This document shows positions 16,427 to 25,608 of a DNA stretch of 64,000 nt, piece after piece. The DNA is from Actinophytocola sp963826035 (GTDB lineage Bacteria > Actinomycetota > Actinomycetes > Mycobacteriales > Pseudonocardiaceae): assembly GCA_963826035.1 (NCBI GenBank), contig CAWGVZ010000004.1, forward strand, positions 310,001 to 374,000. Direction: 5' to 3'. Every line of letters starts with the position of its first letter. Position 1 is the stretch's first letter. Below the pieces are notes generated by a model. It saw only the letters and a program-made list of their open reading frames with translations. It had not been told where the DNA came from and made no database searches. The translations under genes were made by a program, and so were the position numbers.

Positions 16427-17095
16427 CTATTCCTCTATCGCTCCGCCGATGGCGCGCAGGTGCTCGCGGAAGGTCCGTGCCGGGCGGGCGGCCAGGTACT
16501 CGGCGAACCGGACCTGGTCGCGCAACGACCGGCCGGCGCGGATGCGGTCGGCTTGCGCCCGCTCGGTGTCGCGGATGCCCTCGGCCAGGGCCCGGACCTC
16601 GTCGGCCCGGTCGGCCGGCACGAACAGCACGCCGTCCTCGTCGCCGAACACCAGGTCGTCCGTGCCCACCCGCCAGTCGCCGACCGTGGCCGTGGTCAGG
16701 GCGTCGGCCGGCCGGTCGCCGAGGCGCAGCGGGCCGGTGGGAATCGAGCCGGTGCTGAACACGGGCAGGCCGATGGCGCGGAGGTCGGCCGTGTCGCGGT
16801 GCAGGCCCCAGATGACGACGCCGGCCAGCCCGGCCGCCTTCGCCTCCAGCACCACCAGGTCGCCGACGCAGCTCTCGTCGGCTCGCCCGCCGTTGTCGAC
16901 CACCAGCACGTCACCCGGTGCGGCCGCCTCGAACGCCTCGAGGAAGACGTCGACACTGCCGACGTGCCGGGCGGGCAGCACCCGCCCGGACAGCCGGCTG
17001 CCCGGCTCCACCGCTTGCACGGCGGCCGGCGCGCAGCGCACCGGGACTCCCGCGCGGAGACAACCGTCGGCCAGGTGTGCGGAGGTGAGCATCAT
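16427..17095 (-). CDS. RraA family protein (HMG/CHA aldolase-like)
   Basis: 222 aa. It matches the RraA/demethylmenaquinone-methyltransferase-like fold: LADGCLRAG near the N-terminus, PGDVLVVDNGGRADESCVGDLVV, AGLAGVVIWGLHRDTADL, then GDRPADALTTATVGDWRV and GDEDGVLFVPA. Related proteins are divalent-metal aldolases/decarboxylases or RNase E inhibitors; only the fold can be claimed. It follows the methyltransferase gene by 14 nt, so they form an operon. ATG 17095 has AAGG upstream; a second ATG follows immediately. Confidence 0.85.
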   Translation of the reverse strand: MMLTSAHLADGCLRAGVPVRCAPAAVQAVEPGSRLSGRVLPARHVGSVDVFLEAFEAAAPGDVLVVDNGGRADESCVGDLVVLEAKAAGLAGVVIWGLHRDTADLRAIGLPVFSTGSIPTGPLRLGDRPADALTTATVGDWRVGTDDLVFGDEDGVLFVPADRADEVRALAEGIRDTERAQADRIRAGRSLRDQVRFAEYLAARPARTFREHLRAIGGAIEE

Positions 17096-17109
17096 ACAGC
17101 TGACCTTAG

Positions 17110-17856
17110 TCAGCGATCCAGGAGAGCGAAGACTCCCCAGCCGAGATACTCGCGTTGGTAACGGACATAGCGGGCGGGTGCCATGTCCAGCTCCGACCGC
17201 AGCTCGGCGGCCAGCGAAGCGTCGTCGGGAGCGTCGAGGAAGCGGCGGATGTTCAGCCACTGCGCCGCCACGTACCGGTCCCAACTGTCCTGGTCGGCCA
17301 GCACCGTCTCCACCACGTCGAGGCCGAGCGCGCCGAACCGCTCGACCAGCTCGGGCAGCGCGCGGAACTCGTCCCGACTGCTGGCCTGACAGCCCTCGAC
17401 CGTCCGCTGGTCCGGTGGCTCGCGGCGCCAGTACGGCTCGCCCACCAGCAGCATGCCGCGCGGGCGGACGCTGCGCCGGAGCAGGTCGACGGTGCCGGCC
17501 AGCCCGCCGCCGATCCAGGTGGCCCCCAGGCACGCGGCGATGTCGACCGGCTCCTCGGCCACATGGGTCGAGGCGTCGCCGTGGACGAAGGTGACCTGGC
17601 CGGCGACGCCGAGTTCGGTCGCCCGCGCGGTGGCGCTCGCCAGGAACACCGTACTGATGTCCACCCCGGTGCCGGTCACGCCGTGGTCCCTGGCCCACGT
17701 GCACAGCAACTCGCCGGAACCGCAGGCGAGGTCGAGCAGCCGCGTGCCCGGCGGCGGGCGCAGGGCCCGGCCGAGCGTGGCCAACTTGGCTTCGGTGAAC
17801 GGGTTGTGGATGCGGTGGCCGCTCTCGCGGACCGTGAAAGCACGCGGTAGACCCAT
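17110..17856 (-). CDS. Class I SAM-dependent methyltransferase
   Basis: 248 aa. Motif I LLDLACGSGELLCTWA, motif II-like VTFVHGDAS, motif III GMLLVGEPYWRR. The C-terminal region (YVRYQREYLGWGVFALLDR) is typical of a small actinobacterial methyltransferase family. Start ATG 17856 begins MGLPRAFTVRESGHR; upstream in-frame codons run into the divergent promoter region. It is followed within 14 nt by the RraA-like gene and divergent from the RsbW-like gene. Substrate unknown. Confidence 0.87.
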   Translation of the reverse strand: MGLPRAFTVRESGHRIHNPFTEAKLATLGRALRPPPGTRLLDLACGSGELLCTWARDHGVTGTGVDISTVFLASATARATELGVAGQVTFVHGDASTHVAEEPVDIAACLGATWIGGGLAGTVDLLRRSVRPRGMLLVGEPYWRREPPDQRTVEGCQASSRDEFRALPELVERFGALGLDVVETVLADQDSWDRYVAAQWLNIRRFLDAPDDASLAAELRSELDMAPARYVRYQREYLGWGVFALLDR

Positions 17857-17941
17857 GGTGCGTGGCAGATTAGGCGGCCATCCGGGCGGGGTCCACCGCA
17901 TTAGGGCGAATGATTCCCGGTCGGGTGGGTATCCCGGCCTC

Positions 17942-18343
17942 ATGCGGAGAACCGGTAGCCGGGCCTGGGGTTCGCGGAGCCTGCACCGCCGTGGTGTGGC
18001 CTCCGCGGAGTTCGCCACCAGACTGCGTCGCGAGCTGGTTCAGTGGGCCAACAGCCTGCGGGTACCGATGGAGACGGTCCAGGACGTCGAGCTGGCCAGC
18101 TACGAGGCCGTGGCCAACGCGGTCGTCCACGCCTACCCGGCCGGCACGACCGGCGTGGTGGAGGTGGACGCCCGCCTCGCGCCCGACTCACTCACCGTGA
18201 CGGTCACCGACCACGGTCAGTGGCGAACCGGCGATCACCCGTCGAGCGGGCACGGCCTGCCGCTCATCCGGCGACTCTCGGGGCAGACGAACATCGCGCC
18301 GGGCGAACACGGAACGACCGTGTCCATGAGGTGGCGGACCTAG
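17942..18343 (+). CDS. RsbW-like HATPase_c_2 (anti-sigma factor-like) protein
   Basis: 133 aa, essentially a single GHKL ATPase domain. N-box ELASYEAVANAVVHAYP, G1 DHGQWR, G2 GHGLPLIRRL, C-terminal strand GTTVSMRWR. It belongs with anti-sigma/serine-kinase regulators of partner switching. ATG 17942 is the first start compatible with the domain. A GGGTAT hexamer lies 10 bp upstream, but no matching -35 is at the right distance. No cognate sigma or antagonist is adjacent. Confidence 0.85.
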   Translation: MRRTGSRAWGSRSLHRRGVASAEFATRLRRELVQWANSLRVPMETVQDVELASYEAVANAVVHAYPAGTTGVVEVDARLAPDSLTVTVTDHGQWRTGDHPSSGHGLPLIRRLSGQTNIAPGEHGTTVSMRWRT

Positions 18344-18384
18344 CGCTACAGGGACAGAACCGACACCGCGGCGGGTGCCTCGAT

Positions 18385-18437
18385 GCAGGGAAAACGTCGT
18401 TTCCTGCGGTCAACGCAGGGAAAGCGTCGTTCCCTGC
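18385..18437. repeat. Two GCAGGGAA-N7-TTCCCTGC palindromes
   Basis: Units at 18385-18407 (one-base variant) and 18415-18437 fill the convergent junction. Each can form an 8-bp stem. The second unit encodes the last residues (VQGTTLSL) of the leftward beta-propeller gene. Copies recur at 57884-57936 and 63053-63075, always between convergent genes, together with about 30 bp of related left flank. Confidence 0.85.
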
Positions 18438-20422
18438 ACGATAGACACCGGCGGGCACAGCGGGTCGAGGCGAATCCGGGCGAGGTCGTGCCCGTAGAGG
18501 CCCCACGCGTACCAGGAGTCCTGCTCGAAGGCGAGCTGGGGATTGGTGTACCACTGGTCGTCGATGCCGCTCACGCGCGGCATCGCCGTTTCCAGGCCCG
18601 GGCCGATCCGATAGATCCGCCCGTCGCCGAAGAACGTGGCGGCGTAGATCCTGCCGCGGTGTGCCTGTACCTCGCCGTACCCATCCAGGAGCCCCTGCGC
18701 CAGGATCTCGCGCGTCGACAGCCTCATGGCGAACCACCGTCCGGAGTCGCGTTTCAGCACCCCGTACAGCACCCCGTCCTGGACGGTGAGGTCCTGGAAG
18801 GTGTGGTTGCCCACCAGCGGCTGGTGCTGCCACCGAACCTTGCGGGTGGACAGGTCGAAGGCGGCCACCGTTGCCGAGCTCGCCACCGGGGTGACACCGC
18901 CACCGCCCCGGACGTCCCCGCCCAGGTAGGCGATCCCGTTGTCGACGCTGAGCGTCATCAGCGACTGGTGCGGGATGATGCCGAGATAAGTCCTGGCGGT
19001 GGCCGAGCGCGGATCGACCAGGGTCAGCGCGCCTTCCAGGCGGCCCGTCCCCGGGGCCGAGGCGACGAGGAGCAGGCCGGTGCGCTCGTCGTACTCCATG
19101 TCCCACGGACGGCTCTGCCCGTGCCCGATCGTGACCAGTTCGCGCACATCGCCGGTGGCCGGGTCGAGTTCGACCACCTTGCCGCTGGGGTAGAGCGCGG
19201 CGTAGAGCAGGTGGTCACGCACCACCATCGCCTTGGGTTCGCCGGGGATGCGCAACCGCCGTTGCTCGCCGGACCTCAGGTCGCGCCTGGTCACCACCCA
19301 GTGCCCGCCCACATAGGTGGCCTCGCCCTGGTCGATCGCGATCGACTGAGGCCGCTCCGGCCCGGTGGGGGCCCCGGCGTCGGCCAGGTCCACCAGTTCG
19401 AAGTCGTGGGTGTCGAGGTTCAGCCACCAGGCGGCGCCGCTACCGCCGACACCGAACAGTGTCTTCCCGCCGTCCAGGAGGGCGAGCGTGCGGTGCTCGT
19501 CTCCGGGTGAGGGGGTGGCGATCGGCTCGGGCCCCGCGCTGCCGGGCCGGTACACGGACACGGTGCCGCTCGGCCGCGCGGTCACGTAGACCGAGCCGTC
19601 GGCCGCGGTGAGGGCGTCGATACCGGCGTGGGCGACGGTGCGCACGCCGGAGCCGTCCTTGTTCATCACCACGAGGTTCCCGCCCGCGCTGGTGACCAGC
19701 TGGTCGCCGGTCACCTCGATGGGCCCGAACGCCGCGCCTTCCAGCGAGTCCGGAGTCAGGTCACGGACGGTCCCGTCGTCGCGCCGGATGGCCACCAGGT
19801 GTCCCGGGGTGTAGGCCGAGGCGTAGACGTGGTCCGCGTCGGCCGTGAGGTAGCGGACGTAGTCGGCTCCGCTCACCGGCGTGGCGAGTGGTTCGGCGGC
19901 CCCCGTGCCGGGCGCGTACCGCCACACCCGGCCGTCGGGATAGGTGCCCGCGTAGACGGTCCCGTCCGGGGCGGTGGCCAGGGAGTACACGAAACCGCCG
20001 GTGGCGCCCAGGTCGGCGACCCGGGTGGCCTTCGTCAGCGCCGGATCGACGCGGTAGACGTAGGGCAGGGGGTAGGTACCCACGTACAGCTGTCCGCCGG
20101 AGACGGTGGTCGCCCAGCCGCCCTCGATCACCCAACCGCCTTCGCCGTCCGGTGGCAGCCGCATCGAATCCACGACCTCGCGGGTCGCGAGATCGATCTT
20201 GGTCACCGCGGGTGGGGTCTGCCCACGACTGACCACATAGGCGTGACCGTCCAGAATCGACGCGCCCACGATCGCCGAGGTTTCGGAAGCGGGGCCGAAG
20301 GTCTGCAACCCCGGCCCGCACTGCTGGGCGGCCGCCGCACCCGTTCCCGCTCCGGCCGCGGCGGGAGCCACCGGGACGAGCATCGCCGCGCAGAGGAGGA
20401 GACCGAGCAGGGGACGGTTCAT
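18410..20422 (-). CDS. Secreted beta-propeller protein (paralogue B)
   Basis: 670 aa with a Sec signal peptide (LLGLLLCAAMLVPVAPAAAG) and many ~45-residue WD/PQQ-like blades (e.g. YVGTYPLPYVYRVDP, VYAGTYPDGRVWRYAPGTG). No catalytic motif is visible. It is a tandem paralogue of the preceding gene, sharing blade order and motifs such as VGTY..GDLYRID. ATG 20422 overlaps the upstream stop (TGATG); a GTG one codon earlier is possible. Its C-terminus (VQGTTLSLR) is encoded by an intergenic repeat, so the original end of the gene has probably been replaced. Extracellular binding role is inferred. Confidence 0.85.
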   Translation of the reverse strand: MNRPLLGLLLCAAMLVPVAPAAAGAGTGAAAAQQCGPGLQTFGPASETSAIVGASILDGHAYVVSRGQTPPAVTKIDLATREVVDSMRLPPDGEGGWVIEGGWATTVSGGQLYVGTYPLPYVYRVDPALTKATRVADLGATGGFVYSLATAPDGTVYAGTYPDGRVWRYAPGTGAAEPLATPVSGADYVRYLTADADHVYASAYTPGHLVAIRRDDGTVRDLTPDSLEGAAFGPIEVTGDQLVTSAGGNLVVMNKDGSGVRTVAHAGIDALTAADGSVYVTARPSGTVSVYRPGSAGPEPIATPSPGDEHRTLALLDGGKTLFGVGGSGAAWWLNLDTHDFELVDLADAGAPTGPERPQSIAIDQGEATYVGGHWVVTRRDLRSGEQRRLRIPGEPKAMVVRDHLLYAALYPSGKVVELDPATGDVRELVTIGHGQSRPWDMEYDERTGLLLVASAPGTGRLEGALTLVDPRSATARTYLGIIPHQSLMTLSVDNGIAYLGGDVRGGGGVTPVASSATVAAFDLSTRKVRWQHQPLVGNHTFQDLTVQDGVLYGVLKRDSGRWFAMRLSTREILAQGLLDGYGEVQAHRGRIYAATFFGDGRIYRIGPGLETAMPRVSGIDDQWYTNPQLAFEQDSWYAWGLYGHDLARIRLDPLCPPVSIVQGTTLSLR

Positions 20423-22368
20423 CACCGACCCCGGAGGCCACTGATGCGAACGAGGTCGCGTCCGCGCAGGGTGTAGAGCGCCGACCCGTCGGGCGACGCG
20501 GCGAGCATGGGAACGCTGTAGACCTCCGCGTCGAGCCCGTCCACGACCGTGTGGACGGCGGGCGCGCCCCGCGGGGACGGCACCACCTGGAACACGCGGT
20601 CGCCGTCGGTGCCGTAGAGCCTGCCCTTGGCGAGTGTCAGCACGCTCTGGCCGGAACCGAGAGTCACGATGGCCGTCACGGTGCGGCTCGCGGGGTCGAA
20701 CTCGAAGAGCTTGCCGTTGTTGGTGGTGCCGTAGACACGGCCGCGGAACGCCACGAGGTCACCGATCCGGTCGGCTCCCACGACGGGGGTCATCTCCCAC
20801 AGCACCTTCCGCCCGGACAGGTCGAACGCCGACAGCGTCGCGTCGTCGACGATCGGTTCGGTGCCCAGGCTGTTGCGGGTGTGGCTGCCGAGGTAGGCGA
20901 CATCGTCCCGCACGGTCACCGACGCCACCGACTGGTCGGGGACCACGCCCCGGTACACCGCGAAGTCCCGGGCCTTCACGTCGTGGATCGACAGGGTGCC
21001 CTCGTACTCGCCGTACTCGGGTTCGGTGGTGAGCAGCAGCCGCCCGCTCCGCTCGTCGTACACCGCGTCGGTCGGCCGGGTCTGCTCGTGCCCGACGGTG
21101 TCGACGTGCCGCAACGCCGAACCGTCCGGCGCCATGGTGAACAGCCGCGCCAGGGTGTAGACGCCGAGATAGACGGTGTCGCCGACCGGGCTGATGGTCT
21201 TGGCCTCCCCCGGCAGGAAGGGCCGCGTGCTCGTCCCGGTCCCGAGGTCGTGTACCTGCACCCCGGCCTTGCCGCTGACCAGCACGTGATCCTCGGTGGC
21301 CGCGAGTTGCATGGGGAGTTCGGGCGCGGGCGGCAGGCCCGCCTGGGCCAGGTCGTGCCCGGTGAATCCGGTGTCCGGGTGGTACTCGGTGATCGAGCTG
21401 GTCAGGCTCGCCAGCACGGTGCCGCCCGCCACGAAGATCCGGTTGAAGTACGCGCCGTCGTAGGGCGAGCCGAGTTCGCGCAATGCTCCCGAGGACTCGT
21501 CGTACCGGAACAACGTGCCGGACGGCCGGGTCCCGAGGTAGGTGTCGCCGGTGGTCTCGTCCACGGTGATGGCGGTGATGTACTTGTCCCCGGCCGGGGC
21601 CTGCACCTCGGTCGGCTTGGCCATCGTGGTGGTGTCGAACAGCAGCAACGTTCCGGTGGCCGAGAGCCCCGCGGCGAGGGTGTTCCCGGACAGGTCCAGG
21701 GTGGCCACGAACGTCCGGTTCGCGTACTCCTCGGGAAGGACGTCCACCTTCGCGCCGGTGCCACGGTCGATCGCGATCAGATGCGCGCTCGCGCCCACCC
21801 CGGCGTAGACGGTGGTCTCGCTGGCCGCGATGCTGCGCACGTACTGTTCCCCGGCCACCGCCGATCCGTAGGACTCGGTCTCGCCGCTGGCCGGGTCGTA
21901 CTCGTGGACCCCGGCGTCGGGGTAGGTCCCGGCGAAGATCCTGCCGTCCGGGGAGGCGGCGATCGACCAGATGAAGTCCCCGAAGTCGGCCACCTGCCGC
22001 ACGCTGCCGGTGACCGTGTCGATCCGGTACAGGTCACCGGGGGTGTAGGTGCCGACGTAGAGGTCGGTGCCGACGTGGGCCATCGCCCACACCCCGGCGC
22101 CGGTGGGCAGCGAGTACTTCTCCTCGATCACGTGGGTCTCGAGGTCGAACGCACCGACCTGCACGGGACTGACCCCCGAGGTCGCGGTGTAGATGCGGTC
22201 TCCGATCCGTTCGGCCACGCCCGTCGAGGTGACCTCCGACGCCGGACCGAGATCGGTGACCGTGACCGGGCCGCCGTGCCCGGACGTGGCCACCGACGCC
22301 GCGGCCGAGGGCAGCAGCGCCATGACTATCCCGGCGACGATCGCCGTCCAGAGTCCACTCCGGCGCAT
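20422..22368 (-). CDS. Secreted beta-propeller protein (paralogue A)
   Basis: 648 aa. The signal peptide LWTAIVAGIVMALLPSAAASV is followed by repeated propeller blades (DLYVGTYTPGDLYRIDTVTG, RIFAGTYPDAGVHEYDPASG, TYLGTRPSGTLFRYDESSG). It resembles PQQ-like/Vgb-type propellers, but no cofactor ligands can be assigned. ATG 22368 has GGAGG well placed. It is the first gene of a two-gene operon with its paralogue, and a TTGACG/TACCGT promoter candidate lies 60-90 bp upstream. Possible cell-surface polysaccharide or ligand binding; function unknown. Confidence 0.86.
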   Translation of the reverse strand: MRRSGLWTAIVAGIVMALLPSAAASVATSGHGGPVTVTDLGPASEVTSTGVAERIGDRIYTATSGVSPVQVGAFDLETHVIEEKYSLPTGAGVWAMAHVGTDLYVGTYTPGDLYRIDTVTGSVRQVADFGDFIWSIAASPDGRIFAGTYPDAGVHEYDPASGETESYGSAVAGEQYVRSIAASETTVYAGVGASAHLIAIDRGTGAKVDVLPEEYANRTFVATLDLSGNTLAAGLSATGTLLLFDTTTMAKPTEVQAPAGDKYITAITVDETTGDTYLGTRPSGTLFRYDESSGALRELGSPYDGAYFNRIFVAGGTVLASLTSSITEYHPDTGFTGHDLAQAGLPPAPELPMQLAATEDHVLVSGKAGVQVHDLGTGTSTRPFLPGEAKTISPVGDTVYLGVYTLARLFTMAPDGSALRHVDTVGHEQTRPTDAVYDERSGRLLLTTEPEYGEYEGTLSIHDVKARDFAVYRGVVPDQSVASVTVRDDVAYLGSHTRNSLGTEPIVDDATLSAFDLSGRKVLWEMTPVVGADRIGDLVAFRGRVYGTTNNGKLFEFDPASRTVTAIVTLGSGQSVLTLAKGRLYGTDGDRVFQVVPSPRGAPAVHTVVDGLDAEVYSVPMLAASPDGSALYTLRGRDLVRISGLRGR

Positions 22369-22425
22369 ACCCGCCTCCAGGCGATGAGTGTCCGACCAAT
22401 AACGGTCAGGCCCTTAATTCGGTGA

Positions 22426-22455
22426 ACGGTAGGTGGGTGTCCCCGGCCCCGTCAA
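22426..22455 (-). promoter_or_regulatory. Candidate promoter of the beta-propeller operon
   Basis: Read leftward, TTGACG (22455-22450) and TACCGT (22431-22426) are separated by 18 bp. This is a good primary-sigma match 58 bp upstream of the ATG at 22368, in the short gap after the AfsR-like gene. Confidence 0.45.
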
Positions 22456-22466
22456 GCACAACCAGT

Positions 22467-25400
22467 TCAGCCCGCCCGCAGAGCCAGCTCCGCCAGCGCG
22501 GCCGCGCGCGCCTCCTCGTTTCCCAGCGCCGCGAACTCCGCCACCGCCTCGGCGTACGCCGCCCCGCCCACCGAGGCCGCCGCCCGCGCCGCCGCGCTCG
22601 ACATGGTCGGCTGGAACTCCCGCGCATAGTGGAAACGCTCGGCCAGCGCCACCAGCCGCGCGCCCGACCGGTGGGCGCCGCGGTCCAGATCCACCATGGC
22701 CAGCGCCAGCACCACGGTGCCCGCGGCCGGCAGCTCCATCAGCGACGGCGGCGGGTTGGCGATGGGGTTCTCCAGCAGCGTCACCAACCGGCCGGGGAGG
22801 CGCTCGACCAGGTCGGTCACCTGGTCGAGGCGGCCGTGCCGCGCGTGTGCCACCACGGTGACCGCCTGCGCCTGGAGGATCCACGGATCGAGCTCCGGCG
22901 CGTCGAGCCGATAGCCGGACCGGTCGGCGTTCTCGGCCAGGTCGGCCGCCCGCCGCCACAGTCGCAGCCCCGCCTCGATCTCGCCCCCGGCCAGCCGGAT
23001 CTCCGCCCGCACCCCGTGGCGGAACGTGGCCAGGCCGTACACCTCGTCGTCGCCCGACGATTCCGTGGTCGCCAGCTCCAGCCACCGCTCGGCCTCGTCG
23101 AACGCGCCGCGCTGGAGCTCGGTCAGCACCAACGCCAGGTGCATGCTGGTCACCTCCGCCCGCGGGCCGTGCTCCCCCAGCAACGCCAACGCGGCCAGCG
23201 CGTGCGCACGTGCGTCCGCACCCCGTTCGAGCTGCAGGCACAGTTCCCCGAGCCGGCCGTGGGCGAGGCCCGTCAGCCACGGCGCGGACGCCCGGTCGAG
23301 CGCGTCGAGCATGCGCCGCGCCGCGGGGAGCGCGCCGGCCGGACCGTGCCGGCGATCCACGAACTGGCAGGCGACCCCGTTGGCGACACCGGCGAGCAGC
23401 GGCTCGGGCCGGTCACACAACGCGGTCAGCGCCGCCTCGTCCCGCGCGCCGGACACGGCCGCCATGGCGCGGACCGCGGTGTCCGGCGGGGCGGGCGGCA
23501 ACCGCAGCGCGACGGCCAGCGCCCGCGTGGCCCGCGGACCCTGCAGCAGGTAGGTGTTGAGCGCCGACAGCACGGCGATCGTGCGGGTGGCCTCGACCAT
23601 CGCCGGCGCCGGCCGGTAGTGCGACAGCACCCCGGCCGTCTCCCCCGCCAGGGTCGCGACGCGGGCGTAGTTCGAGTCGACCGTCCACAGCGCGGCGAGC
23701 ACGGCGGCCGTCGCGACGACGGTCGGCGCGTCGTCCCGGTCGAGGCCGTGGCGCAACGCCTGTACGAGGTTGTCCTGCTCGGGGCGAAGCCGCTCGGCCA
23801 CCTCGAACGGCCGCTCGCCGATCACCGACTCGTGGTGGGCCAGCCCGAACTCGCGAGCCCAGGTCAGGTACCCGTCGATCGCCCGTTCGGTCTCCCCCGC
23901 CGCCTCCCGGTGCGTGGCGCTGAACTCGCGCACCGTCTCCAGCATCCGGAAGCGCACCCCCGCGCCGGTGTCCACCACCTTCAGCAGCGACTGGTCGACC
24001 AGGTGCTCGATCAGGTCGAACGCGTCCGGGACCAGGCACTCGGCGGCCGCGGCCGTGAACCCGTCGGGGAACACCGACAGCGCGCGCAGCGCCGCCTGCC
24101 CCTGCGCCTCGAGCAGGTGCCACGACCAGTCGACCACCGCGTGCAGCGTGTGGTGGCGGCGCGGCGCGTCCCGGGCACCGCCGCGCAGCAGAGCGAACCT
24201 GTCGTCAAGGCGGCGCGCGATCTCCGGCACCGACATGACCCGCACCCGTGCGGCCGCCAGCTCGACGGCCAACGGCAGCCCGTCGAGGTGGCGGCACAGC
24301 TCGGCCACCACGTCGGCCGGCAGGTCGACGCCCGCCCGGGTGGCTCGCGCGCGCTGGCCGAACAGCTCGACCGTGGTGGACAGCTCCAGCTCGGGCAGCG
24401 CGTACACCGACTCCGAGGAGATGCCGAGCGGCGCGCGGCTGGTGGTGAGCACCCGCAGCTCGCCGGTCATCGACACCAGCGCCCGCACCAGTTCCGCGGC
24501 GCCGCGGATCACGTGCTCGCAGTTGTCCAGCACGAGCAGCACGGGTCCGGCGCCGAGCGCGTTCACGACGGCGCCGAGCAGACCGGTCGGGGCGGCGAGC
24601 GCGCTGTGGCCCGCGCCCAGGGCGGACGCGACCTCGCCGGCCACGTCGTCATCGCTCGTGACGCCCGCCAGTGGAACGAAGTGCACGGTGCGCTGCTCGG
24701 CCTCGCGGCTCACCGCATGCGCCAGCCGGGTCTTGCCGAGGCCGCCGGGCCCGACGATCGACGTCACCCGGGAGGTGCGCAGCAGCCGCGCGACGCCCGC
24801 CAGGTCGTCGGCCCGGCCGAGCAGCGGGTTCGGCTCGTGCGGGACGCCGTGGCGGACGGCGGGAGTCTCGCCGTCGAGCAGCGTGCGATAGACGGCCTGC
24901 AGCGCGCCGCCCGGGTCGGTGCCCAACTCGTCGCGGATGGCTCGGCGATAGGCGTCGTACCGGGCGAGCGCGGCGGCCGGACCGGCGGTGGCCGCCTCGC
25001 TGCGCAGCAGTTCGAGCAGCAGCTCCTCGTCGCGGGTCCGTTCGGCGAACAGGGCGGTGAGCGCCTCGACCGCCTCCGCGTGCCGGCCCAGCCGGGACAG
25101 CGCGATGGCACGGGCGCGGGCCAGCGACGCGCGGGTCTCGGCGCGTTCAGCCCGCAGGGTGGCGAGCGGGTCGTCCAGCGCCGCGTCGCCGGCCTGGAGT
25201 CCTTCGCACAGGGCGAGACCGGCGTCGGCGCTGGCGAGCGCGGCCCCGTGGTCGCCGGCGCGCGCGTGCCGGGCGGCGGTCGTGGCGCTGAGCAGCACGG
25301 CCGACGCGTCGACCTGGTCGTCGGTGAGCGCGAGCCGGTAGCCGGTCGCCGTGTTGGCGATGACCTCGGCGCCGAGCTGGGCGCGGGCCCTGGACACGAG

Positions 25401-25586
25401 GACCTGCACGGCCTTCGTCGGGTTGTCCGGTTGCTCGTCCGGCCACAGCCCGTCGACCAGCCGGCCGGTGCTGACGCCGGTCCGCAGGTCGCCCGCCAGC
25501 ACGGCGAGGAGGCCACGCAGCCGGGGACCGGTGATCTCCCGGTCGCGATAGGCCACCCGCGACAACAGCACCAGCTCGGGAGTCAC
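22467..25586 (-). CDS. AfsR/SARP-type regulator: BTAD, NB-ARC ATPase, TPR
   Basis: 1039 aa. N-terminal winged helix (ITGPRLRGLLAVLAGDLRTG, then LVDGLWPDEQPDNPTKAVQV), BTAD helices to about residue 250, then an NB-ARC module with Walker A GPGGLGKTR near 278 and Walker B VLLVLDNCEHV. A long helical TPR-like tail follows. It is only distantly similar to the regulator at 2068, with a shorter DNA-binding region. GTG 25586 is chosen because homologues begin (V/M)TPELVLLSRVAYR; an ATG at 25619 would overlap the divergent gene's start. Its target may be the divergent amidohydrolase (inference). Confidence 0.9.
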   Translation of the reverse strand: MTPELVLLSRVAYRDREITGPRLRGLLAVLAGDLRTGVSTGRLVDGLWPDEQPDNPTKAVQVLVSRARAQLGAEVIANTATGYRLALTDDQVDASAVLLSATTAARHARAGDHGAALASADAGLALCEGLQAGDAALDDPLATLRAERAETRASLARARAIALSRLGRHAEAVEALTALFAERTRDEELLLELLRSEAATAGPAAALARYDAYRRAIRDELGTDPGGALQAVYRTLLDGETPAVRHGVPHEPNPLLGRADDLAGVARLLRTSRVTSIVGPGGLGKTRLAHAVSREAEQRTVHFVPLAGVTSDDDVAGEVASALGAGHSALAAPTGLLGAVVNALGAGPVLLVLDNCEHVIRGAAELVRALVSMTGELRVLTTSRAPLGISSESVYALPELELSTTVELFGQRARATRAGVDLPADVVAELCRHLDGLPLAVELAAARVRVMSVPEIARRLDDRFALLRGGARDAPRRHHTLHAVVDWSWHLLEAQGQAALRALSVFPDGFTAAAAECLVPDAFDLIEHLVDQSLLKVVDTGAGVRFRMLETVREFSATHREAAGETERAIDGYLTWAREFGLAHHESVIGERPFEVAERLRPEQDNLVQALRHGLDRDDAPTVVATAAVLAALWTVDSNYARVATLAGETAGVLSHYRPAPAMVEATRTIAVLSALNTYLLQGPRATRALAVALRLPPAPPDTAVRAMAAVSGARDEAALTALCDRPEPLLAGVANGVACQFVDRRHGPAGALPAARRMLDALDRASAPWLTGLAHGRLGELCLQLERGADARAHALAALALLGEHGPRAEVTSMHLALVLTELQRGAFDEAERWLELATTESSGDDEVYGLATFRHGVRAEIRLAGGEIEAGLRLWRRAADLAENADRSGYRLDAPELDPWILQAQAVTVVAHARHGRLDQVTDLVERLPGRLVTLLENPIANPPPSLMELPAAGTVVLALAMVDLDRGAHRSGARLVALAERFHYAREFQPTMSSAAARAAASVGGAAYAEAVAEFAALGNEEARAAALAELALRAG

Positions 25587-25608
25587 GGGGAGAGGATAGT
25601 CAGCCAGA

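Noticed and set aside
17927..17932. SigB-type GGGTAT -10 hexamer before the RsbW-like gene
   Set aside because: No GTTT-type -35 lies at the required 13-16 bp, and the hexamer is expected by chance at this base composition.
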